From Clostridium moniliforme (lineage in GTDB: Bacteria; Bacillota; Clostridia; Clostridiales; Clostridiaceae), in assembly GCF_017873235.1 (NCBI RefSeq), contig NZ_JAGGJZ010000001.1, positions 310,001 to 374,000 on the forward strand: a stretch of 64,000 nt of DNA, given 5' to 3'. The position numbers were made by a program, and so were the translations under genes. The notes beneath the pieces were generated by a model, which saw only the letters and a list, made by a program, of their open reading frames with translations, was not told where the DNA came from and made no database searches. Below, one piece after another: positions 17,264 to 25,024 of the stretch. Numbering within the stretch: the stretch's first letter is position 1; every line of letters starts with the position of its first letter.

Positions 17264-17782
17264 TTATAATTTAAAACACTTAATTTTTATACTATTAAAT
17301 CTATTTAAAGCCTTCTTGTCTGAATCAAATTTAGACTTAATTCCCGATATATAGGTAAATTAACCAGCATATTGAATAATTTTTAATTCTATGTTCAATA
17401 ACATCTTAATTTCAGAACATTTAAGTTTTTTAGTTATTTTAAAAATTACAAAAGGTAATGCATCTATAACATCTCCTTTTGTAATAGTTCATCTATTTAT
17501 ACTTACCATAATTCCACCACCATTTGAAATCCTCCAATATTCTCCTTATATTTCCAATTGCTCACTACTATATTATTTCACATAAAATCCATTTTCAAAT
17601 TTTATATGGCTATGACCATCTACTATTACATAAGTTTTTTAATATTCTCTGCGATATCTTATGTTGTTATCTAACTTTTTATCTGTTCAAACATGAGCAA
17701 TAGAACCAATTACATCAGCACCTTTATTTTTAAGTTCTTTAACTTAATTTTTGGCTATATTAATAATATTTCTATCGAGCAA
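17264..17782 (-). pseudogene. relic of a 5'-nucleotidase / 2',3'-cyclic phosphodiesterase (UshA-type)
   Basis: One minus-strand frame of 173 codons has at least seven internal stops, yet it keeps recognisable family blocks in the right order. These are L-K-N-K-G-A-D-V-I-G-S-I-A-H-V, then I-V-D-G-H-S-H (metal-binding GHSH), N-G-G-G-I (substrate-loop motif), I-T-K-G-D-V-I-D-A-L-P-F, and near the end I-S-G-I-K-S-K-F-D. The interval between GHSH and NGGGI is about 27 codons, far shorter than in intact enzymes, so an internal deletion is likely. The N-terminal metallophosphatase half and any signal peptide are gone. Intact relatives are secreted or wall-anchored nucleotide scavengers. Confidence 0.8.
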
Positions 17783-18021
17783 TAAAAAAAATAAAATCTT
17801 TGAAAACACTTGGGGCAAGCTAAAAAATTTGATTTTTTTGCATTACTATTTTATAATTTTAAGTATTGAATTCAAAAAATAAAATAATTAAAAAAGAATA
17901 AAATTCTTTTAGTTCCAATAGGGCTTTTTTATTTATTTTTTATATCCTTTTGTCAGAACAAAAGAATTACAATTAATGATGAATAATAATAACAAAAAAG
18001 AACTATTATTATATAAAATTA
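17783..18021. other. AT-rich spacer between two gene relics
   Basis: About 240 bases with no reading frame, hairpin terminator or repeat that I can defend. It contains A/T homopolymer runs. It may be further decayed remains of the flanking relics, for instance the missing N-terminal half of the Rep gene. Confidence 0.5.
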
Positions 18022-18401
18022 AATTTAAAAATAGGAGACTTAGAATCTAATTTCAATACTTATAATCCAAATTTTCATATAGTTTTAGTTTTTTCTAAAT
18101 CTTATTTTAATAAAAAATATATATCACAAAAAGATGGCTTAAATTTTGGACAAAGTCAATGAGAGATTAAATAATAACTAAAATAAATATAATAAAAGCT
18201 AAATAATTACAAATAAATGTACGAGCTATCAAATTTTTCAGATAAGGATACTGATTATTTAATCAATATACCAATGTTTTATAAATTATTAGAAAACACT
18301 TATTAATTTTTAGTGATATATTTAAAGATGTTCCTAAAATGTATTTAAATGGTAAACTATATATTTGTAAGAAAATAGATAAAATCGAAAAAGTTAATTA
18401 A
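18022..18401 (+). pseudogene. relic of a rolling-circle plasmid replication initiator (Rep_1 family)
   Basis: Broken plus-strand frames spell the Rep_1 core in order. N-T-Y-N-P-N-F-H-I-V-L-V-F-S-K-S-Y-F corresponds to the HUH-type H-P-H-F-H-V-L block, with its first His lost. Then come K-K-Y-I-S-Q-K-D and, after a frameshift, W-L-K-F-W-T-K-S-M-R-D. Further on are F-S-D-K-D-T-D-Y-L-I-N (equivalent to Y-S-A-K-D-x-D-Y) and a C-terminal D-I-F-K-D-V-P-K-M-Y-L-N-G-K-L-Y. Several stops and at least two frameshifts interrupt it, and the N-terminal third is missing. It is evidence that a small rolling-circle replicon or an element carrying one once integrated here. Confidence 0.72.
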
Positions 18402-18468
18402 TTTAAGATGAGATTTTTTAGATAAAAAGATAAAATAATTAATAATACATAGAAAGGATTTTAAAATT

Positions 18469-18807
18469 ATGTTTCAATCATCAATTATAATTAATAAAGA
18501 AAAATATAATTCATTTTTTGATAAAAAATTAAAAGATTATATAATATTGCATTTGAAAATGATATTTCTTGGAATAATTACATTAGGATTAGCCTATCCT
18601 TGGATTCTTTGTATAAAAAACAAAGCAAGATGTAAGCATACAGTGATTTGTGGTAAAAGATTAAAATTTATAGGTAAACCTAAGGAATTAATAAATCATT
18701 GGATTTTATGGTGGTTTTTAATGATTATAACAATGGGTTTTTATGGTATAGTTGTTAAGCTTAGATTTGAACAATGGACTGTTGCGAATACAATTTTTGA
18801 AGATTAA
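18469..18807 (+). CDS. small DUF898-like (YjgN-type) membrane protein
   Basis: The 112-residue protein has two membrane segments (about 26-46 and 73-93). It carries the repeat-unit hallmarks of DUF898/YjgN proteins: D-Y-I, L-G-L-A-Y-P-W, H-T-V-I-C-G-K-R-L-K-F, W-I-L-W-W-F-L and a C-terminal E-Q-W-T-V-A-N-T. Function is unknown in the family. The frame is intact with a good AGAAAGGA ribosome site, in contrast to the decayed sequence just upstream. It may have arrived with the same element as the Rep relic; this is inference from position only. Confidence 0.7.
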   Translation: MFQSSIIINKEKYNSFFDKKLKDYIILHLKMIFLGIITLGLAYPWILCIKNKARCKHTVICGKRLKFIGKPKELINHWILWWFLMIITMGFYGIVVKLRFEQWTVANTIFED

Positions 18808-18940
18808 TATTTATAATTGCATCAAAATCTATATCAAAACTAACCATTCTATTTTTTTAATCTTTTTGATTTTTAGTTTTATGGCTAATAAAAATTTTCT
18901 ATAGTTTTTTAAAATTTTTCATACATACTTATAATTAAAT

Positions 18941-18970
18941 GGGAGAAATTAAATATAAATAATTTCTCCC
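18941..18970 (-). terminator. hairpin at the end of the nucleoside transporter operon
   Basis: The stem GGGAGAAATT / AATTTCTCCC (18941-18950 with 18961-18970) lies just past the last permease gene. The U-run is interrupted, so it is a moderate terminator. Confidence 0.65.
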
Positions 18971-18980
18971 TAAAATTTAT

Positions 18981-19931
18981 TTATCTCTTTCCTTTATCAA
19001 AAGGTTCTCCAACAGCTTTTGGTGCTCTTGAACTTTTTGAAAAAATAATTAATGCAATTAAAGTCATTACATATGGGAATATTTTTAATATTACTGGTGG
19101 AAAATATGAAAGTTCTGGTATAACCTGTGATACATTAGCTATTGTACTTGCAAATCCAAAAAACAATGTTGCTCCTAATATTCCAATTGGTTTCCATTGT
19201 CCAAATATTAAAGCTGCAAGAGCTAAGAAACCAAGACCTCCAACATTACCATTAAATTCTCCTGAATAAGTTACTATCATTATGGCTCCTCCAAGTGCTG
19301 AAAGTCCACCTGATATCATAACTCCAATATATCTCATCTTATAAACATTTATCCCCGCTGCATCTGCTGCTTGTGGATGTTCTCCACAGGCTCTTAATCT
19401 CATTCCAAAAGGAGTTTTATAAAGAACAAATGTTAAAACACCAAAAATCACTAATGCAAGCCAAGTTGAAGCATAAGTATTTTTAAAGAAAAATTCTCCT
19501 ATTATAGGTATATTGCTTAAAACTGGTATATCTTTTGGTATAAATCCTTGCATTATTCTTATATTTCCACTTCCAGTTATATTTCTAGCTAAAAATATAG
19601 TAAGTGCACCTGCTATCATGTTTATTGCAGTACCACTTATTATCTGATCAGCATTTAGGTTAATACTTGCAAAAGCATGTAAAAGTGAAAATATAATACC
19701 TGCAACAACAGCTACCAATAGTCCTATCCATAATGGAAGATTTCCTCCTAATTTATCTTGAAGTTGAACAATAGTAAATGCACCAACAAAAGAACCTACT
19801 ATCATAAGTCCATCAAGACCAATATTTGTAACTCCACTTCTCTCACTATAAAGAGCTCCTAATGCCGTAATTAATAATGGTATTGTAAATGAAATAACAT
19901 AAGGAAATATTTGCTGTAATGTATCTAACAT
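18981..19931 (-). CDS. nupQ: nucleoside ABC transporter permease (NupQ/YufQ-type)
   Basis: The 316-residue BPD_transp_2 permease has about eight to ten membrane segments. Family signatures are L-Y-S-E-R-S-G-V-T-N-I-G-L-D-G near the N-terminus and the EAA-like loop R-A-C-G-E-H-P-Q-A-A-D-A-A-G-I-N. It is the last gene of a BMP / ATPase / permease / permease operon, one base after the first permease. Together these import purine and pyrimidine nucleosides in Gram-positive bacteria. The exact ligand is inferred from family order (compare B. subtilis nupNOPQ). Confidence 0.88.
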   Translation of the reverse strand: MLDTLQQIFPYVISFTIPLLITALGALYSERSGVTNIGLDGLMIVGSFVGAFTIVQLQDKLGGNLPLWIGLLVAVVAGIIFSLLHAFASINLNADQIISGTAINMIAGALTIFLARNITGSGNIRIMQGFIPKDIPVLSNIPIIGEFFFKNTYASTWLALVIFGVLTFVLYKTPFGMRLRACGEHPQAADAAGINVYKMRYIGVMISGGLSALGGAIMIVTYSGEFNGNVGGLGFLALAALIFGQWKPIGILGATLFFGFASTIANVSQVIPELSYFPPVILKIFPYVMTLIALIIFSKSSRAPKAVGEPFDKGKR

Positions 19932-19932
19932 A

Positions 19933-21024
19933 TTATCTTCCCTCCCTTTCTATTTCTTCACCATTAACTGGCATCATGAGTTTTTTCTGTTTTTTCTTAA
20001 GTTTTATTTTATTCATAATTCTCTCAATTACAATACTTGTTGCTGCAAAATAAATTATTGTAGCCATAATTGTATCTGCTATTTCTGGTGGAATATCTGT
20101 CATAGCACTCATAAATCCACTTCCTGTATAAAGTAAACCAAAGAAAAGTGCTGCAAATAAAACTCCAATTGGTGTATTTGCTCCAAGAAGTGATACTGCT
20201 ATTCCATCAAATCCTTGAGGCGGTAAAACTCCAATTTGCATTATATTAGCATTACCAGCATACTCAACTACTCCCGCAAGTCCTGCAAGTGCTCCTGATA
20301 TCATCATTGAAATTACAATATTTTTATTTACAGATATTCCTGCATACTCAGCCGCATCCCTATTTAATCCTACAGCCTTAAGCTCATACCCTAAGGTTGT
20401 CTTATTTAAAATAAACCCAACAATAATTATTGCTATAATAGCTAAAATTATTCCAAGATTTATATATGATCCCTTAAATAATTCTGTAAGCCATTCCATA
20501 TTTAAAGTTGCAAATGCACTAAGAGGTTTAGACTCTGTATCATATTCTCCTTTAAAATAAGTTGGTATCATATAATAAACAAACCAATATGCTGTCCAAT
20601 TCATCATTATTGTAGATACAACTTCATGAACATTAAATTTTGCTTTAAGTATTCCAGGAATTATTGCAACTAAGGCTCCTCCTGCTATTCCAGCAGCTAT
20701 CATTAATATTAAAAGAATTGGTCTTGGAGCATTAACTGTTAATCCAACTCCTGTTGCACAAAAAGCTCCAAATAACATTTGACCAGCTGCACCAATATTA
20801 AATAATCCTGTTCTAAAAGCAAATGTAACTGAAAGCCCTGTTAAAATTAAAGGAGTTGCTGTTGCAATGGTATTTCCTATTCTTTCAATACTTTTTAATC
20901 CACCTTGAAACAAATAAATGAATCCTTCTATAGGACTATGTCCCATAGCAATCATTAATAATGACCCTGTAAACAATCCTAAGATAACAGCTAATATGGA
21001 TATTAACCCCTTATTAATTTTCAT
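19933..21024 (-). CDS. nupP: nucleoside ABC transporter permease (NupP/YufP-type)
   Basis: The 363-residue BPD_transp_2 permease is longer than its partner because of a charged C-terminal tail (K-K-K-Q-K-K). It has F-R-T-G-L-F-N-I-G-A-A-G-Q and the coupling loop A-V-G-L-N-R-D-A-A-E-Y-A-G-I. Its start overlaps the end of the ATPase gene by 11 bases, and it is followed one base later by the second permease, so the three are translationally coupled. Confidence 0.88.
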   Translation of the reverse strand: MKINKGLISILAVILGLFTGSLLMIAMGHSPIEGFIYLFQGGLKSIERIGNTIATATPLILTGLSVTFAFRTGLFNIGAAGQMLFGAFCATGVGLTVNAPRPILLILMIAAGIAGGALVAIIPGILKAKFNVHEVVSTIMMNWTAYWFVYYMIPTYFKGEYDTESKPLSAFATLNMEWLTELFKGSYINLGIILAIIAIIIVGFILNKTTLGYELKAVGLNRDAAEYAGISVNKNIVISMMISGALAGLAGVVEYAGNANIMQIGVLPPQGFDGIAVSLLGANTPIGVLFAALFFGLLYTGSGFMSAMTDIPPEIADTIMATIIYFAATSIVIERIMNKIKLKKKQKKLMMPVNGEEIEREGR

Positions 21025-22543
21025 TTTTTGCTCCCCCTTTTACTCCAGCCATCATTAATCCTATTTCATTTTCATTTGTTTCATTAGCTTTTACAATTCC
21101 GATAAGTTCTCCACCATTTACAATTGCAATTCTATCTGAAACATTTAATACTTCATCAAGTTCTAAAGATACAAGGAGTACAGCCTTTCCTTTATCCCTT
21201 TGCTCAACAAGTCTTTTGTGAATATATTCAATAGAACCCACATCAAGACCTCTAGTTGGTTGTACTGCTATTAAAAGTTCTGGATTTAATTCAACTTCAC
21301 GTCCAATAATAGCTTTTTGTTGATTTCCGCCTGATAATGTTCTTGATTTTGAAATTGGCCCTTCTCCTGATCTTACATCAAATTCCTCTATTATATTTTT
21401 GGCATAATTTCTAATTGATTCTTTATTTAATATTCCCCTTTTTGAAAAAGGTTCCTTATCATAAACTTCTATTATCATATTTTCTTCTAAAGAATAATCT
21501 AATACTAGACCTCTCTTATGCCTATCTTCTGGTATATGTGCTATACCTTTATTTATTCTAGTTTTAATTTTTTCATTAGTTATATCTTCGCCTTTATAAA
21601 TTATGCTTCCACTTTCTGCCTTTCTAAGTCCAGTTATAGCTTCAACAAGCTCACTTTGACCATTACCCTCAACTCCAGCAACTCCAAGTATTTCTCCAGA
21701 CTTTACATCTAGTGTAAAATCCTTTAGTCCTAAAACTTTTTTATTATTTTTTACAAATAAATTTTTAATTTCTAATACTGTTTCTCCTGGAATTTTTTCT
21801 TCCTTTTTTACCTTAAAATTTACTTCCCTTCCAACCATCATTTTTGCCATTTCTTCTTCTGATGTTTCTTTTACATTAACAGTACCAATATATTTACCTC
21901 TTCTAATTACTGTGCACTCATCTGCAACTTCCTTAATTTCTTTAAGTTTATGAGTTATAATTATGATTGATTTTCCAATCTTAACAAGATTCTTAATTAT
22001 TTTCATTAAATCAATTATTTCTTGAGGTGTTAAAACAGCTGTTGGTTCATCTAATATTAAAATATCTGCATTTTTATAAAGCATTTTAAGTATTTCAACT
22101 CTTTGTTGCATACCAACTGAAATATCTTCTATCTTTGCATAAGGCTCAACATTTAGCCCATATTTTTTTGATAATTCTTCTACTTTTTTAGCAGCATTTT
22201 TTATATCTACTACTAATCCCTTTCTAGGCTCACAACCTAAAATTATATTTTCTGTAACAGTAAAATTTTCTACTAATTTAAAATGTTGATGAACCATTCC
22301 TATACCTAATTCATTTGCAACATTTGGATTCGTAATTTTTACTTCTTTCCCATTTATCTTTATTGTTCCTCTATCTGGCTGGTACATTCCGAAAAGCATC
22401 CCCATTAAAGTTGATTTACCAGCACCATTTTCTCCTAACAGTGCATGAACCTCACCTTTTTTCAATCGAAGAGTAACATTGTCATTTGCAACAATGCCTG
22501 GAAATTCCTTTCGAATATTAAGCATTTCTACTGCATATTCCAT
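21014..22543 (-). CDS. nupO: nucleoside ABC transporter ATPase with tandem ABC domains (NupO/YufO-type)
   Basis: The 509-residue protein has two ABC domains. The first has a full Walker A, G-E-N-G-A-G-K-S-T, and Walker B L-I-L-D-E-P-T. Its signature is the degenerate S-V-G-M-Q-Q-R. The second has a weak Walker A (G-V-E-G-N-G-Q-S-E) but a good signature, L-S-G-G-N-Q-Q-K. This asymmetry is usual for the RbsA/NupO class. It energises the two permeases downstream. A terminator hairpin separates it from the binding-protein gene. Confidence 0.92.
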   Translation of the reverse strand: MEYAVEMLNIRKEFPGIVANDNVTLRLKKGEVHALLGENGAGKSTLMGMLFGMYQPDRGTIKINGKEVKITNPNVANELGIGMVHQHFKLVENFTVTENIILGCEPRKGLVVDIKNAAKKVEELSKKYGLNVEPYAKIEDISVGMQQRVEILKMLYKNADILILDEPTAVLTPQEIIDLMKIIKNLVKIGKSIIIITHKLKEIKEVADECTVIRRGKYIGTVNVKETSEEEMAKMMVGREVNFKVKKEEKIPGETVLEIKNLFVKNNKKVLGLKDFTLDVKSGEILGVAGVEGNGQSELVEAITGLRKAESGSIIYKGEDITNEKIKTRINKGIAHIPEDRHKRGLVLDYSLEENMIIEVYDKEPFSKRGILNKESIRNYAKNIIEEFDVRSGEGPISKSRTLSGGNQQKAIIGREVELNPELLIAVQPTRGLDVGSIEYIHKRLVEQRDKGKAVLLVSLELDEVLNVSDRIAIVNGGELIGIVKANETNENEIGLMMAGVKGGAKNEN

Positions 22544-22570
22544 TTAAATCCTCCCCCATAAGTGATGTAT

Positions 22571-22593
22571 AAAAAAGGGGCGTATATCGCCCC
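22571..22593 (-). terminator. attenuating terminator between bmp and nupO
   Basis: The GC-rich stem GGGGCG / CGCCCC (22577-22582 with 22588-22593, 5-nt loop) is followed on the minus strand by a U6 run. It sits inside the operon, after the binding-protein gene and before the ATPase. It would make the lipoprotein more abundant than the membrane complex. Confidence 0.85.
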
Positions 22594-22605
22594 TAATGTA
22601 TTAAA

Positions 22606-23721
22606 TTATTCAAGTAACTTTCCTTGTTTATCTGAAACCTTAATTTCTCCTGCTTTCATTTTTGCAAAAGCATCATCAGCTGCTTTAGTAGCTTTTTCAC
22701 TTAAATTAGGATTTTTTTCTGGTAATCCAACACCATCGTTTTTAGCATCATATATTAAAGTTTTTCCACCTTGGAATTTTCCTTCAGTTTCATCTTTAAT
22801 CATGTCAAAAGTAGATTTTTTAATATTTTTTGTAGCTGAAGTTAAGATAACAGATTTTTCATTTCCATCTTTATCTTTATATATACCTTCTGAATATTGG
22901 TCAACATCAACACCAACTACCCAAGCCTTCTTACCTTTTTTAGCTCTAGATTTAGCTTCTGTTATAGCTCCAACTCCTGTACCACCTGCTGCTGTAAATA
23001 TTACATCTACACCTCTATCGTACATTGAAGCTGCTATTTGTTGTCCACCTGCTGTGTTGTTAAATGATCCTTCATATATAACATTTTCTTTCTTTATAGT
23101 TATCTTAGTTCCTAACTTTTCGTTAGCATATTTAACTCCTTGTTGGAATCCCCAGTTAAATTTTTGAACTGCTGGTATTTTCATTCCACCAATAAATCCA
23201 AAATTACCTTTTTGCATTTCAACTGCTGATGCAACTCCTGCTAAAAATCCTGATTCATGTTCTGCAAAAAATATTGATACAGTATTATCTGCAACTACTG
23301 GTTTACGATCTCCACTATGTGGGTTTCCATCTAATATTACAAACTTTGCATCTTTATATTTTTCTTGTGCCTTATATATAGCTGTTTCAAATTTAAATCC
23401 TGGTGTAACTATAAATTTATTTCCAGCTTCATATTGATTACTTATTTCTTTTAAGTAATCAGCTTCTTTTTCACCTTTAGGTTGTAAATATTTAGGTTTT
23501 GCAATTCCAAGTTCCTTTTCAGCTTGTTCAATTCCTTCCCATGTACCTTGATTAAATGATTTATCATCAATTGTACCTGAATCTGTTATCATTCCAACCT
23601 TTAAATCTGATTTTGATGCAGATGTTGTTCCATCTCCACTCTTTTCTCCGCTACCTCCACATGCAACTAATCCAGTAGCCATAACTAATGTAAGAGCTAA
23701 CGCTATAAACTTTCTTTTCAT
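22606..23721 (-). CDS. BMP-family nucleoside-binding lipoprotein
   Basis: The 371-residue precursor has the lipoprotein signal G-L-V-A-C (Cys21). The body matches the BmpA/Med/PnrA family: K-V-G-M-I-T-D-S-G-T-I-D-D-K-S-F-N-Q near the N-terminus, then V-T-P-G-F-K-F, G-F-I-G-G-M and F-T-A-A-G-G-T-G-V-G. Members bind purine nucleosides and deliver them to the NupOPQ-type complex encoded downstream. An in-frame upstream ATG (23784) lacks a ribosome site. The ATG at 23721 follows GGGAGGGG at 6 nt and begins the signal peptide, so it is chosen. Confidence 0.92.
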   Translation of the reverse strand: MKRKFIALALTLVMATGLVACGGSGEKSGDGTTSASKSDLKVGMITDSGTIDDKSFNQGTWEGIEQAEKELGIAKPKYLQPKGEKEADYLKEISNQYEAGNKFIVTPGFKFETAIYKAQEKYKDAKFVILDGNPHSGDRKPVVADNTVSIFFAEHESGFLAGVASAVEMQKGNFGFIGGMKIPAVQKFNWGFQQGVKYANEKLGTKITIKKENVIYEGSFNNTAGGQQIAASMYDRGVDVIFTAAGGTGVGAITEAKSRAKKGKKAWVVGVDVDQYSEGIYKDKDGNEKSVILTSATKNIKKSTFDMIKDETEGKFQGGKTLIYDAKNDGVGLPEKNPNLSEKATKAADDAFAKMKAGEIKVSDKQGKLLE

Positions 23722-23932
23722 TTTTTCCCCTCCCAAAATCCTCTCATTATCTAAAATAATGCAATTTACACCACAATTATACAATAGGAAATTATGTAAT
23801 TCAATATTTTTTGTAACTTTTATTAAATTTTAATGAACTTTTAATTAATATTAGTTAACTTTAATACTTTAATTTATACTCTCATAATATTTTTATAAAT
23901 TTACTTTAAAATCTTATAAAGATATAAATTTA

Positions 23933-23960
23933 GCCACTTTAGAATAAAATCTAAAGTGGC
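23933..23960 (-). terminator. terminator of the Met/Asn-rich protein gene
   Basis: The 10-bp perfect stem GCCACTTTAG / CTAAAGTGGC with an 8-nt loop lies 13 bases beyond the stop codon. The U-run is short. Confidence 0.7.
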
Positions 23961-23973
23961 TTATACAAGTATC

Positions 23974-24342
23974 CTATCTTCTATGCCTTTTATTAGTTTT
24001 TGAATTATTGTAACTATTATTATTCATATTTTGCATAATAATTTCCATAAACCTATTAATATCATTTGAATCAATACAATTATTGTTTCCAAAATTATTG
24101 TTCATATTTGTATTCACAGATCCCATATTATTCATATTACTCATCAACATATTTAATAATTGATTAGAACCTTGCATATTATTCATTCCATTCATCTGTT
24201 GAAACATTCTATTTCCCATGGGAAACATTCCACCCATTAGCATATTAATTAATGGATTTCCCATAAATGGATTATTCCCCATAAAATTTTGTTGTCCCAT
24301 TCCACCTAATAACATGTTTAGTAATGGATTAATACCATTCAT
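23974..24342 (-). CDS. Met/Asn/Gly-rich repeat protein, function unknown
   Basis: The 122-residue protein has about 21 Met and more than 30 Asn. Three copies of an 11-residue unit are visible: NPLLNMLLGGM (5-15), NPLINMLMGGM (29-39) and NQLLNMLMSNM (60-70). A segment with D-I-N-R-F-M-E-I-I follows at about 94-102, and the tail is basic (K-R-H-R-R). There is no signal peptide and one Cys. I recognise no family. The composition suggests a short amphipathic, self-associating protein, perhaps of the spore coat, but nothing proves it. The ribosome site AAGGAC is moderate. It has its own terminator and a start separate from its neighbours. Confidence 0.6.
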   Translation of the reverse strand: MNGINPLLNMLLGGMGQQNFMGNNPFMGNPLINMLMGGMFPMGNRMFQQMNGMNNMQGSNQLLNMLMSNMNNMGSVNTNMNNNFGNNNCIDSNDINRFMEIIMQNMNNNSYNNSKTNKRHRR

Positions 24343-24421
24343 TATATTTAGTCCTTTATATATTAATTCTCATTATAATATATTTTAATTTTTTATATTT
24401 TGATACAATTTTAAAATGTAA

Positions 24422-24901
24422 TTACTTTAATATTATATCTATAAGTTCATCTTGAATCTGTTTAGAATATTTACCCTGTCTAAATTCATTAACAACCTCT
24501 TCTCTTTTTTCAATTTTTAATCTTTCTTTTATACACTTTGGAAATTCTATATACTCTCCTAAAATATTTCCTTTATCATCTATTTTTAATATTGTTGGAA
24601 TTCTACTTTCTCCAAATTTTTCTTCTAACATATTTTTATACTTTTCCATATTAAAAAATCTAACATTTATATTTTTATTAAACTTTTTTAACTTTAAAAG
24701 TATCGGGATAACTGTTGCTGCATCTTTACATCTTGTTTCTGAAAAAACTATTATCTCTGACTTTGAATTTAAATTTTTTATATAATCTAATTTATTATTA
24801 CATAAATTTGAAACCCTCTCTTGAGACTTAATCATATTAAGTTCCTCTGAAGTAGCACTTTTTAAAAATTCATTATAATCTAATCCATTATCTAATTTCA
24901 T
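24422..24901 (-). CDS. thioredoxin-fold protein with an incomplete CxxC motif
   Basis: The 159-residue protein has the shape of the thioredoxin_9-type family. An N-terminal helical part precedes I-I-V-F-S-E-T-R-C-K-D-A (CxxC position holds C-K-D-A, one Cys only). Then come a beta-alpha unit with F-F-N-M-E and the cis-Pro block S-R-I-P-T-I-L-K. Loss of the second Cys argues against dithiol reductase activity. A monothiol or binding role is possible. AGGAGGG lies 4-5 nt before the ATG. No operon partner is evident. Confidence 0.75.
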   Translation of the reverse strand: MKLDNGLDYNEFLKSATSEELNMIKSQERVSNLCNNKLDYIKNLNSKSEIIVFSETRCKDAATVIPILLKLKKFNKNINVRFFNMEKYKNMLEEKFGESRIPTILKIDDKGNILGEYIEFPKCIKERLKIEKREEVVNEFRQGKYSKQIQDELIDIILK

Positions 24902-24980
24902 ATATACCCTCCTTATAATTTAATTAGAATAATACAAATAATTTATTTATATTGCTATAATTAAATGTTTTATTATGCAA

Positions 24981-25012
24981 AAAAGCTTGTATCAATTTTG
25001 ATACAAGCTTTT
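24981..25012 (-). terminator. terminator of deoD
   Basis: The perfect 15-bp stem AAAAGCTTGTATCAA / TTGATACAAGCTTTT (24981-24995 with 24998-25012) lies just past the deoD stop codon. Confidence 0.88.
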
Positions 25013-25024
25013 ATAAAAAGACTT

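Noticed and set aside
17391-17585. Plus-strand frame of 64 codons in the decayed region
   Set aside because: It is opposite the 5'-nucleotidase relic, whose minus-strand translation shows family motifs; the plus frame has no ribosome site or recognisable content.
17091-18460. First suspicion of a degenerate insertion sequence or transposase
   Set aside because: The recognisable motifs are those of a 5'-nucleotidase and a Rep_1 initiator; I saw no DDE or serine-recombinase blocks and no terminal inverted repeats.
23722-23973. Purine riboswitch before the nucleoside-binding lipoprotein gene
   Set aside because: The leader lacks the paired loops and conserved core of purine aptamers; nothing beyond AT-rich sequence was found.
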